Positions 57,358 through 64,000 of a stretch of 64,000 nt of DNA are shown here, piece after piece; the stretch's first letter is position 1; the number at the start of each line of letters is the position of its first letter. The DNA is from Roseomonas sp. (GTDB taxonomy: Bacteria > Pseudomonadota > Alphaproteobacteria > Acetobacterales > Acetobacteraceae), in the NCBI GenBank assembly GCA_020249505.1, contig JADCFN010000003.1, positions 124,001-188,000 on the forward strand. The letters are read 5' to 3'. The notes below the pieces were generated by a model that was not told the origin of the DNA, did no database searches, and saw only the letters and a program-made list of their open reading frames with translations. Position numbers and translations under genes: made by a program.

Positions 57358-59571
57358 TCAATCGCCGCGCGGTTCACGGCGTTCGCGGCGTTCGCCACGC
57401 TCACCGCCCCGCTCACCGCCACGACGGTCATCACCTTCCGGGCGCGGGCGCTTGGCGCCAACCTGTTCGGTGATATCCGCGCCCGTCGCCTGATCCACGA
57501 CGCGCATGGAAAGCTTCACCTTGCCGCGTTCATCAAAGCCAATGACCTTGACCTTCACGGCATCGCCTTCCTTGACGATATCGGTGGTCTTGTTCACGCG
57601 GTCATTCGCCAATTCCGAGATATGAACCAGCCCATCCTTGGCGCCGAGGAAATTCACGAAGGCGCCGAAATCGGCGGTCTTCACGACCTTCCCGTTATAG
57701 ATCACGCCAAGCTCCGGTTCCGCCACAATGCCCTTGATCCAATCAATGGCGCGCTGCGCGGCTTCCGTGCTGGTGGCGGCAACCTTGATGGTGCCGTCAT
57801 CTTCGATATCCACCTTGGTGCCGGTCTGTTCCGTGATTTCACGAATAACCTTGCCGCCGGAACCAATCACATCGCGGATCTTGTCCTTCGGCACATTGAT
57901 CACGGTAATGCGCGGCGCGGTTGCCGCCACATCGGTGCGCGCCCCGGTCAGCCCCTTGGCCATTTCGCCAAGAATATGCAGCCGGCCTTCACGCGCTTGT
58001 TCCACCGCAATCTTCATGATCTCCGGCGTGATGGAGGTGATCTTGATGTCCATCTGAAGGGACGTAATCCCCACTTCCGTCCCGGCCACCTTGAAATCCA
58101 TATCGCCGAGGTGATCCTCATCACCCAGAATATCGGACAGCACGGCGAAGCCACGATCTTCCTTGATCAGGCCCATCGCAATGCCCGCGCAGGGGCGCTT
58201 CAGCGGCACGCCGGCATCCATCATGGAAAGCGATGTCCCGCAGACCGTCGCCATGGAAGATGAGCCATTGCTTTCCGTGATTTCGGAGACAACGCGCACC
58301 GTGTAGGGGAATTTTTCTTTCTCTGGCAGCAGCGGATGAATGGCGCGCCAGGCAAGCTTGCCATGGCCCACTTCACGCCGGCCGGGGCTGCCCATGCGGC
58401 CCGTTTCATTCACCGAATAGGGCGGGAAATTATAGTGCAGCATGAAATCTTCGCGGTATTCACCGGCGAGCGCATCAATCACCTGCTCATCCTGGCCGGT
58501 GCCGAGTGTGGCCACGCATAGCGCCTGGGTTTCACCACGGGTGAAAAGTGCTGATCCATGCGCGCGCGGCAGAACGCCCACTTCCGCCATGATCGGGCGC
58601 ACAGTGCGCGTGTCACGCCCGTCAATGCGCTTGCCGGTATCAAGGATATTGTTGCGGACCACATCCGCTTCCAATTCCTTGAGCAAGCCCTTGGCGAGGT
58701 TCACATCCGCACCTTCGGCTTCAAGCGCGGCAATCACCTTTTTCTTCACTGCGCCCACCTTATCCTGGCGGACCAGCTTTTGTATTTCCGTATAGGCAAC
58801 GGCCATATCGGCGCGGCCCAATTCGGCGATCCGCTTCTTGAGCGCGACTTCAGCTTCCGAAGGCTCCGGCAGCGGCCATGGTTCCTTGGAGGCGACTTCC
58901 GCCAATTCAATGATCGCCTGGATCACCGGCTGGAAGGAAGCATGGCCGAAGGTGACGGCGCCGAGCATGACTTCTTCCGTCAATTCGCTCGCTTCCGATT
59001 CCACCATCAACACGCCTTCGGCGGTGCCGGCCAGCACCAGATCCAGCACGCTTTCCTTGCGCTGATCGGCAGTCGGGTTCAGCACATAGGCGCCATTGAT
59101 ATAGCCAACGCGCGCCGCGCCAACCGGGCCGAAGAAGGGAATGCCGGAAAGCGTCAGCGCGGCAGAACAGCCCACCATAGCAACGATATCGGGATCATTT
59201 TCCAGATCATGCGACAGCACGGTCGCAATCACCTGGACTTCATTGCGGAAGCCTTCGGGGAAAAGCGGGCGGATCGGGCGGTCAATCAGGCGCGAAATCA
59301 GGGTTTCGGCTTCAGAAGGCCGGCCTTCACGCTTGAAGAAGCCACCGGGGATCTTGCCGGCGGCGAAGGTCTTTTCCTGGTAATGCACGGTCAGCGGGAA
59401 GAAATCCTGCCCCGGCTTGGCGGAACGGGCACCAACAGCGGTGCAAAGCACAATCGTGTCACCCAGGCGGGCCATCACGGCACCATCGGCCTGGCGGGCG
59501 ATCTTGCCGCTTTCCAGAACCAGGGTCTTGCCGCCCCAGGTGATTTCCTTGCGGAAGTAATTATCGAACAT
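57358..59571 (-). CDS. pnp: Polyribonucleotide nucleotidyltransferase (PNPase)
   Basis: This phosphorolytic 3'-5' exoribonuclease works in RNA decay and degradosomes. The protein has 737 residues. It comprises two RNase PH domains (about 1-140 and 320-550, with [15 protein letters not shown]), an alpha-helical linker, a KH domain ([17 protein letters not shown]) and an S1 domain ([20 protein letters not shown]). The tail is an Arg/Gly/Glu-rich low-complexity end. I chose the ATG at 59571, six bases after GAGAGG. rpsO is on the same strand but two opposite-strand genes lie between them. Confidence 0.96.
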   Translation of the reverse strand: MFDNYFRKEITWGGKTLVLESGKIARQADGAVMARLGDTIVLCTAVGARSAKPGQDFFPLTVHYQEKTFAAGKIPGGFFKREGRPSEAETLISRLIDRPIRPLFPEGFRNEVQVIATVLSHDLENDPDIVAMVGCSAALTLSGIPFFGPVGAARVGYINGAYVLNPTADQRKESVLDLVLAGTAEGVLMVESEASELTEEVMLGAVTFGHASFQPVIQAIIELAEVASKEPWPLPEPSEAEVALKKRIAELGRADMAVAYTEIQKLVRQDKVGAVKKKVIAALEAEGADVNLAKGLLKELEADVVRNNILDTGKRIDGRDTRTVRPIMAEVGVLPRAHGSALFTRGETQALCVATLGTGQDEQVIDALAGEYREDFMLHYNFPPYSVNETGRMGSPGRREVGHGKLAWRAIHPLLPEKEKFPYTVRVVSEITESNGSSSMATVCGTSLSMMDAGVPLKRPCAGIAMGLIKEDRGFAVLSDILGDEDHLGDMDFKVAGTEVGITSLQMDIKITSITPEIMKIAVEQAREGRLHILGEMAKGLTGARTDVAATAPRITVINVPKDKIRDVIGSGGKVIREITEQTGTKVDIEDDGTIKVAATSTEAAQRAIDWIKGIVAEPELGVIYNGKVVKTADFGAFVNFLGAKDGLVHISELANDRVNKTTDIVKEGDAVKVKVIGFDERGKVKLSMRVVDQATGADITEQVGAKRPRPEGDDRRGGERGGERGERRERREPRGD

Positions 59572-60056
59572 CGTCATCCTCTCGGGCGCTGGCCCATGCC
59601 AGCGCGAACCACGCCGCGCCCCCTTTGGGCGACAGCGCGGCAGAAGGGGCCGAATGGCCCCGGAATGCGACGCGAAGGGTGAAGACAGGAAAGCGCCGAG
59701 GATGCTCGGGTGGCGGGGCCGTTTTATCGGCGTCTCGGGCGGCATGGGGTGGGCCCATCGCGGAAAGGCGCGACGGGAAGGCCGCCCATGTGGCCGGAAA
59801 CGCCGCGGTGGTCCCTGATCCGAAGCCACGGCTATTAAAGAACTGTCCTTACCCGCAGCGTGCGCGGCGGTTGGCGCCCTGGCTTCCGGCCAGGAGGCAC
59901 CGGGCGGAGATATGGCCCGGATTGCGGGAAATTGCCACCAGAAACTTGCGGGATGGGCCAGGAAAGCGGCGGAGAGGCCCAAAAACTTTACCTTCCCGAA
60001 AGAACAGGGGTAGCCTTTGCCCGGGGCTTGACCCAGACATGCTGAAAGATGCTGCC
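59572..60056. other. Long gene-free region: pnp leader and C13 peptidase upstream region
   Basis: No coding sequence is supported in these 485 bp. The minus strand would carry a long GC-rich pnp leader with several potential stems, possibly including sites for RNase III/PNPase feedback as known in E. coli. I cannot define one by eye. An open frame on the plus strand continues into the peptidase gene but lacks a plausible start or coding character. The plus-strand start CCATGC at 60055 begins the lipoprotein. Confidence 0.5.
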
Positions 60057-60785
60057 ATGCGGAAGTTTTTGATTGCTCTGTTCTTGCTGTCGGGCTGCGC
60101 CTCGGTCGAGCAGCAGGGCAGCCCGCCGGCCATCAGCCCGCCCTACCGGGCCGTATTTGTGGCGGGTGATGGCAGCCTGCCCGTCTGGGACAATGCCGTT
60201 GAGGCGCTACAGGACATCATGGCCCCCAACCTTGTCCGAGGCCAGACCAAGCGCTTCAGCGCCGCCCAACCCGTCATTGACCAGGGAAAGGCGCAATTGG
60301 CGACGCGGCAGGCCGTGGTTTCCGCCATATCTGCGCTGCGCCCGGCATCGGGTGAGGGTTGTTTGGTCTATGTCACGGCCCATGGGGCGCAGCAGCAGGG
60401 GATTTTCCTGGCCGCGAGCCGCCAAATCCTTTCACCCGCCATTCTGAATCGGGCCTTGGAAAGCGGCTGTGGTGATGCGCCCACAATTGTGCTTGTCTCC
60501 GGCTGCTATTCGGGGATTTTCACGGAAGCCCCGATGACAAAGCCCAACCGGGTGATAATGACCGCTGCCAGCGCGGATCGCCCGAGTTTCGGCTGCGGCC
60601 CGGGTTTTCAATATACCGTTTATGACCGGTGCCTTCTGGAAGCATCCCGCAGCGCGACTGATTGGCGAAGCCTGGCGCAATCCACCATGGCCTGTGTGCG
60701 GCGGCGCGAAACAACAGATGGCTTCCAGGCATCCAACCCGCGTTACTTTGAAGGTGAGAATTTGCCCCGGCGGGCAATGCCCTGA
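60057..60785 (+). CDS. Lipoprotein with C13 (legumain-like) caspase-fold peptidase domain
   Basis: The protein has 242 residues. A lipobox FLLSGCAS gives Cys14 as the lipid anchor. The peptidase C13 core follows: strand [23 protein letters not shown], the catalytic histidine H109 in [11 protein letters not shown], and the catalytic cysteine C150 in [12 protein letters not shown] chose the ATG at 60057. An upstream ATG at 60039 would add six residues before the signal peptide. Bacterial C13 lipoproteins are little studied, with GPI-transamidase and legumain as eukaryotic relatives. It lies between rpsO and pnp on the opposite strand, followed by another secreted protein. Confidence 0.85.
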   Translation: MRKFLIALFLLSGCASVEQQGSPPAISPPYRAVFVAGDGSLPVWDNAVEALQDIMAPNLVRGQTKRFSAAQPVIDQGKAQLATRQAVVSAISALRPASGEGCLVYVTAHGAQQQGIFLAASRQILSPAILNRALESGCGDAPTIVLVSGCYSGIFTEAPMTKPNRVIMTAASADRPSFGCGPGFQYTVYDRCLLEASRSATDWRSLAQSTMACVRRRETTDGFQASNPRYFEGENLPRRAMP

Positions 60786-60878
60786 ACTTGCCGCGCTGGC
60801 GCCTTAAATAATCTCCGCCCGAACGCATGTTATGAAGTGACGGCTCATGCCTTTTCGCATGCCGTTCAGGAGGACCCC

Positions 60879-61469
60879 ATGCGGTCAGTTTTGCTTGCCG
60901 TCACCGCCCTTGTCTTCAGCCTGCCCGCCATGGCGCAGGAGGCTCCGCGGCTATTCCCAAGCCGCGATGTGGCGGTGACCTACCGCGTTTCGGGCGCCGG
61001 CCCCATGCAGGAAGTCACCATGGCCTGGGCGGCAGCGGCGCGGCTGATGCGCGTGGACCTACCCGGCATGGGCTATACCATCGCCGATTTCGCCGGGCAG
61101 AAGGGCTTCATGGTCATGCAAATGCCCCAGCCGATGGTGATGGATATCCCCATGGCCCAGGCGGCGAGCCATGTGCGCGCGCTCGAATCCGCGCGCTTCA
61201 CCAAGCTTAGCGCGGATCGTGTGGCTGGGGTTGCCTGCACGAATTGGCGGCATGAAGGGCCGCAAGGTTCCGGCACCGGTTGCTTCACCGATGATGGGGT
61301 GCTGCTGCGTTCCCAAGGAAGCGCCCCGGGTGTGCAGGGCGCGCTTGAGGCTTTGCGGGTGAGTTATGGCCCGCAGGATATTGCGCGCTTCCAGCGCCCT
61401 GCCGGGGCGCCTTCCATGCAAATGCCGGGGGGTATGCTGTCGGGGCTGCCGCCGACGGCGAAGAAATAG
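60879..61469 (+). CDS. Secreted DUF4412-like protein
   Basis: The protein has 196 residues. The signal peptide is MRSVLLAVTALVFSLPAMAQ. The mature part is beta-rich, with DVAVTYRVSG, ARLMRVDLPGMGYTIADF and KGFMVMQMPQPMVMDIP, and matches the DUF4412 pattern of a periplasmic protein with a LolA-like curved sheet. One cysteine pair (ACTNW and GCFTDDG) could form a disulfide. The ATG at 60879 follows CAGGAGG. It may be cotranscribed with the C13 gene 93 bp upstream. The function is unknown. Confidence 0.78.
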   Translation: MRSVLLAVTALVFSLPAMAQEAPRLFPSRDVAVTYRVSGAGPMQEVTMAWAAAARLMRVDLPGMGYTIADFAGQKGFMVMQMPQPMVMDIPMAQAASHVRALESARFTKLSADRVAGVACTNWRHEGPQGSGTGCFTDDGVLLRSQGSAPGVQGALEALRVSYGPQDIARFQRPAGAPSMQMPGGMLSGLPPTAKK

Positions 61470-61483
61470 GGCGCCAAGAAAGC

Positions 61484-61510
61484 AAAAGGGGGCATCAAGC
61501 CCCCTTTTTT
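61484..61510. terminator. Bidirectional intrinsic terminator
   Basis: AAAAGGGGGC and GCCCCCTTTTTT form a stem with a 5-nt loop, T-rich on the plus strand and A-rich (T on the minus strand) on the other side. It serves both the DUF4412 gene and rpsO, which converge on it. Confidence 0.85.
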
Positions 61511-61541
61511 CTGTTCAGCGCAATGCGCCAAGCAGAACGCC

Positions 61542-61811
61542 TTACCGACGCAGCCCCAAGCGACCAATCAGCGTCTCATACCGCTTCTGGTCCTTCTTCT
61601 TCAGGTAATCCAACAGGCCACGACGCTGGCCGACAAGCACGAGCAAGCCACGACGCGAATGGAAATCCTTGGAATGGGTCTTCAGATGCTCGGTCAGGTT
61701 GGAAATGCGCTCAGACAGCAGGGCCACCTGCACTTCCGGGCTGCCGGTATCGCCGGCCTTGGTGGCGTATTCGGAAATAAGCGTCGTGCGACGCTCCGCG
61801 GTGATCGACAT
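61542..61811 (-). CDS. rpsO: 30S ribosomal protein S15
   Basis: This 89-residue protein binds 16S rRNA at the central domain. The conserved core is [37 protein letters not shown] and the end is [12 protein letters not shown]. It lies 39 bp downstream of truB in the infB-rbfA-truB-rpsO order. The usual next gene, pnp, is displaced by 2 kb. A strong terminator follows immediately. Confidence 0.98.
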   Translation of the reverse strand: MSITAERRTTLISEYATKAGDTGSPEVQVALLSERISNLTEHLKTHSKDFHSRRGLLVLVGQRRGLLDYLKKKDQKRYETLIGRLGLRR

Positions 61812-61850
61812 CGGATTTCTCCTCTCGTCCGGGCAGCGCCCGGCAATGGT

Positions 61851-62840
61851 TCAAGAACCGCCCTGACCCAACCAACGCTCTGGCTTCAGCAAGCCTTCTT
61901 CCAAGCGGGCAAGACCCATCAGGCGCCCCCCCACCATCGCCCTGGCCAAGCCCCCATCGGGGTTAGCCTCACGCGGTACGCGGCCCATCAGTTCAACCAG
62001 CGGGATATGCTGGCCGTATGAGAGCCGCGCGGCTTCCGCTTCGGTGAGGGCCAGCGCCGGGATGTCGGCCAGCGCGGTCGTCACCGGCAGCAGAAGCGCC
62101 GGGGAAGGGGGCGGCGTATCGCCGGAAACGGCAATCTTGTCCAGGGCCACGGCATCTTTTTCGTGAAAAGGCCCAACACGCATGCGGCGCAGCGCCGTAA
62201 TGTGCCCAACCGAACCACAGGCCCGCGCGATATCGCGCGCCAGGCTCCGCATATAAACGCCCTTGCCGGATTCAACGAAAAACACGGCGGTATCGGCATC
62301 GGGCCGTTCAATCAGTTCAAACCGATCAACCCTAGCCGGGCGCGGCGCCAATTCCGGAATCTCGCCCGCGCGCGCCAGATCATAGGCACGTTCGCCAGCG
62401 ACTTTAATGGCCGAGAATATGGGCGGCACCTGCATGATATCGCCGATGAATTGCGGCAGCGCGGCTTGGATGGTCGCGTCATCGGGCCGCGCATCTGACG
62501 TGGCGATCACCTTGCCATCGGCATCATCGGAATCCCGCGCTTCGCCGAATTTCAGCGTGAAGCGATAGGTCTTTGTGCCATCCATCACGTAGGGCACGGT
62601 CTTCGTCGCCGCGCCAAAGGCAATCGGCAGCACGCCGGTCGCCAGCGGATCAAGCGTGCCACCATGGCCGCATTTCTGCGCATTGAAGCCGCGCTTGCAG
62701 AGCGTGACGACATCGGTCGAACCGACCCCCGTTGGCTTGTCAATGATCAGCCAACCATCGAGTGCGATCCCCTTCGGCTTCTTGTGCTGGCGATGCTTGC
62801 CGCGCGGTGGGCCGGGGCGTCTTTCGCGAGCCTCGCTCAT
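61851..62840 (-). CDS. truB: tRNA pseudouridine(55) synthase TruB
   Basis: TruB makes pseudouridine 55 in the T-loop of all elongator tRNAs. The protein has 329 residues. It has a basic N-terminal extension of about 25 residues, then [17 protein letters not shown], and the catalytic aspartate in [18 protein letters not shown] (about residue 60). A PUA-like C-terminus follows. Its ATG overlaps the rbfA stop by 4 bp. Confidence 0.96.
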   Translation of the reverse strand: MSEARERRPGPPRGKHRQHKKPKGIALDGWLIIDKPTGVGSTDVVTLCKRGFNAQKCGHGGTLDPLATGVLPIAFGAATKTVPYVMDGTKTYRFTLKFGEARDSDDADGKVIATSDARPDDATIQAALPQFIGDIMQVPPIFSAIKVAGERAYDLARAGEIPELAPRPARVDRFELIERPDADTAVFFVESGKGVYMRSLARDIARACGSVGHITALRRMRVGPFHEKDAVALDKIAVSGDTPPPSPALLLPVTTALADIPALALTEAEAARLSYGQHIPLVELMGRVPREANPDGGLARAMVGGRLMGLARLEEGLLKPERWLGQGGS

Positions 62841-63259
62841 GCCTTGTCATCCTCATCGGGCTTGGCTTGCAAATCACGCTGCACTTCGGGCCGGCGCATC
62901 ACTTCATCTATATGCATCGCGTAATCCAAGGCCGTGTCGGGCTGGAAATGCAGATCAGGCGCGAATTTCAGCCGCACGCTATGGGAAACCTCCCGCCGCA
63001 GGAAGGAACTCACGCGCCTGAGCCCCGCCAATTCTTCCTTGGTGATTTCCCGCCCGAGTGCCGCGACAAAGGCGGTCATGTGCTTCAAATCCGGTGAGGC
63101 GCGCACTTCCGTCACGGTGATATGCAGGCCCTGCAAGGCGGGGTCGCGGAATTCCTCACGCGCAAAAACGGCGGAAAGCGCATGGCGCACTTCTTCCGCC
63201 ACGCGCAATTGCCGCTGGGAAGGGCCTTCCGCCCGGCCTTGATGCTGATGCTTGCTCAT
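62837..63259 (-). CDS. rbfA: Ribosome-binding factor A
   Basis: RbfA is a 30S maturation and cold-shock factor. The 140-residue protein has the KH-like core, with [40 protein letters not shown] and [24 protein letters not shown] chose the ATG at 63259 (MSKHQHQG). An upstream start at 63301 would add an unlikely Cys-containing leader. It lies between infB and truB as in most proteobacteria. Confidence 0.95.
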   Translation of the reverse strand: MSKHQHQGRAEGPSQRQLRVAEEVRHALSAVFAREEFRDPALQGLHITVTEVRASPDLKHMTAFVAALGREITKEELAGLRRVSSFLRREVSHSVRLKFAPDLHFQPDTALDYAMHIDEVMRRPEVQRDLQAKPDEDDKA

Positions 63260-63326
63260 AGGTGTCTTCCTTGCCTGGGCCGCACAGCCCAGGCTTGCCA
63301 AGCAGACGGGAAGGCTTAGGGCCTGA

Positions 63327-64000
63327 TCAGCCCGCTACCGTCTCCGTCTCATAGCATTCGATCTGATCGCCAACGCGTATATCATCGTAGTTTGCGAAGG
63401 ACATGCCGCATTCCAGGCCATTGCCCACTTCGCGCACATCATCCTTGAAGCGGCGCAGCGTGGACAATTCGCCCTGATGGATCACGACACCATCGCGCAG
63501 CAACCGCACGCCGGCACCGCGCTTGACCTGGCCTTCCGTGATACGGCAGCCGGCAACCTTGCCGATGCGCTTGACTTCGAAGACCTGCAAAATCTGCGCA
63601 TAGCCCAGGAACTTCTCGCGCTGCACGGGCGCCAACTTGCCCTTGACCAGCTTTTCAATGTCATCGGCGACTTCGTAGATGATGGAGTAGTAGCGAATCT
63701 CCACCCCTTCGCGGGTCGCCAGGTCACGCGCCTGGGATGTGGCGCGCACATTGAAGGCAACGATCACCGCATCCGATGCCTTGGCCAACTGGATATCAGA
63801 TTCAGTGATCTGACCCACGGCGCTATGCAGCACGCGCACGCGCACTTCTTCATTGCCAAGCTTGCCGAGCGTGACACCAATGGCTTCCGAGCTACCCTGC
63901 ACATCGGCCTTCACCACAACGGCAACTTCCTTCTGCTCACCCGCCTGGATGCGGGCCAGCATATCGGTCAGGCTGCCACGGCCAGCGCCGGCAGAGGCAG
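63327..64000 (-). CDS. infB: Translation initiation factor IF-2, C-terminal part (gene runs off the window)
   Basis: The frame is open to the window edge, so only the last 224 residues are visible. They cover part of domain II/III and the C-terminal fMet-tRNA-binding domain: [68 protein letters not shown] and [13 protein letters not shown]. The G domain is outside the window. It heads the visible part of the infB-rbfA-truB-rpsO cluster. Confidence 0.97.
   Translation of the reverse strand, partial: ASAGAGRGSLTDMLARIQAGEQKEVAVVVKADVQGSSEAIGVTLGKLGNEEVRVRVLHSAVGQITESDIQLAKASDAVIVAFNVRATSQARDLATREGVEIRYYSIIYEVADDIEKLVKGKLAPVQREKFLGYAQILQVFEVKRIGKVAGCRITEGQVKRGAGVRLLRDGVVIHQGELSTLRRFKDDVREVGNGLECGMSFANYDDIRVGDQIECYETETVAG

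Noticed and set aside
59625-60056. N-terminal extension of the C13 peptidase by 144 codons
   Set aside because: The extension would bury the lipoprotein signal peptide inside the protein and has no coding character. The ATG at 60057 gives a clean signal peptide and lipobox.

Overview
This window is chromosomal DNA from an alphaproteobacterium, most likely in or near the Acetobacteraceae (Rhodospirillales/Acetobacterales). The base composition is GC-rich (60-bp lines I counted mostly fall near 60-68%). The gene order kdsD-lptC-lptA-lptB-rpoN-hpf, the hemE/ppsR pair, glyQ-glyS-ppdK, petP/petR-like regulators, a Bug-type tricarboxylate receptor and phbB all fit that group. Genus and species cannot be resolved from the sequence alone.

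Layout. 1-3.6 kb: an accessory patch with the 3' end of an unknown gene and an MmeI-like single-chain restriction-modification enzyme flanked by inverted copies of a palindromic repeat, next to tRNA-Leu(CAG). 3.6-9.9 kb: RNase D and the LPS supply and transport cluster kdsD-lptCAB, then rpoN and hpf. 10-12.7 kb: a LysE exporter, a two-subunit UxaA/SuyAB-type lyase and an Lrp regulator. 12.7-18.2 kb: parB-parA-rsmG-mnmG-mnmE with two parS sites. 18.2-25.8 kb: repair and metabolism genes around a probable chromosomal origin. The ppsR-hemE intergenic region is A+T-rich and carries one perfect and two near-consensus DnaA boxes. 25.9-33.4 kb: glyQ and glyS split by a VapBC toxin-antitoxin pair, then ppdK. 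33.5-41 kb: aminopeptidase P, ligA-recN, bamD, lpxC. 41-47.8 kb: Bug receptor and phosphatase, divergent MarR-OmpR-histidine kinase operon, phbB, a tandem YciI protein and a candidate small RNA. 47.9-53.5 kb: a five-gene envelope operon that is the least explained part of the window. 53.6-64 kb: transporter, hydrolase, a nitronate monooxygenase-like enzyme, then pnp, rpsO, truB, rbfA and infB, interrupted by a secreted C13-type peptidase and a DUF4412 protein.

The main candidate for an undescribed system is the operon at 47.9-53.5 kb. Three consecutive proteins share a paralogous N-terminal domain ending in a G-[QR]-x-[IV]-L-x-[AG]-W-G motif, a single membrane helix, a coiled coil and a proline-rich stretch. 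Each ends in a different extracytoplasmic domain: a trypsin-like protease with an intact His/Asp/Ser triad, a DUF2135/YfaP-like beta domain, and an unassigned beta domain. Two lipoproteins (one glycine-zipper, one coiled-coil) follow on the same strand. This looks like a modular envelope apparatus, but its function is not known to me.

Several features act together. ParA and ParB have their parS sites 4-7 kb from the probable oriC. PpsR, a DUF299 kinase/phosphorylase, lies 8 kb from its likely target, pyruvate phosphate dikinase. KdsD, LptA/B/C, LpxC and BamD together supply and export outer-membrane material.
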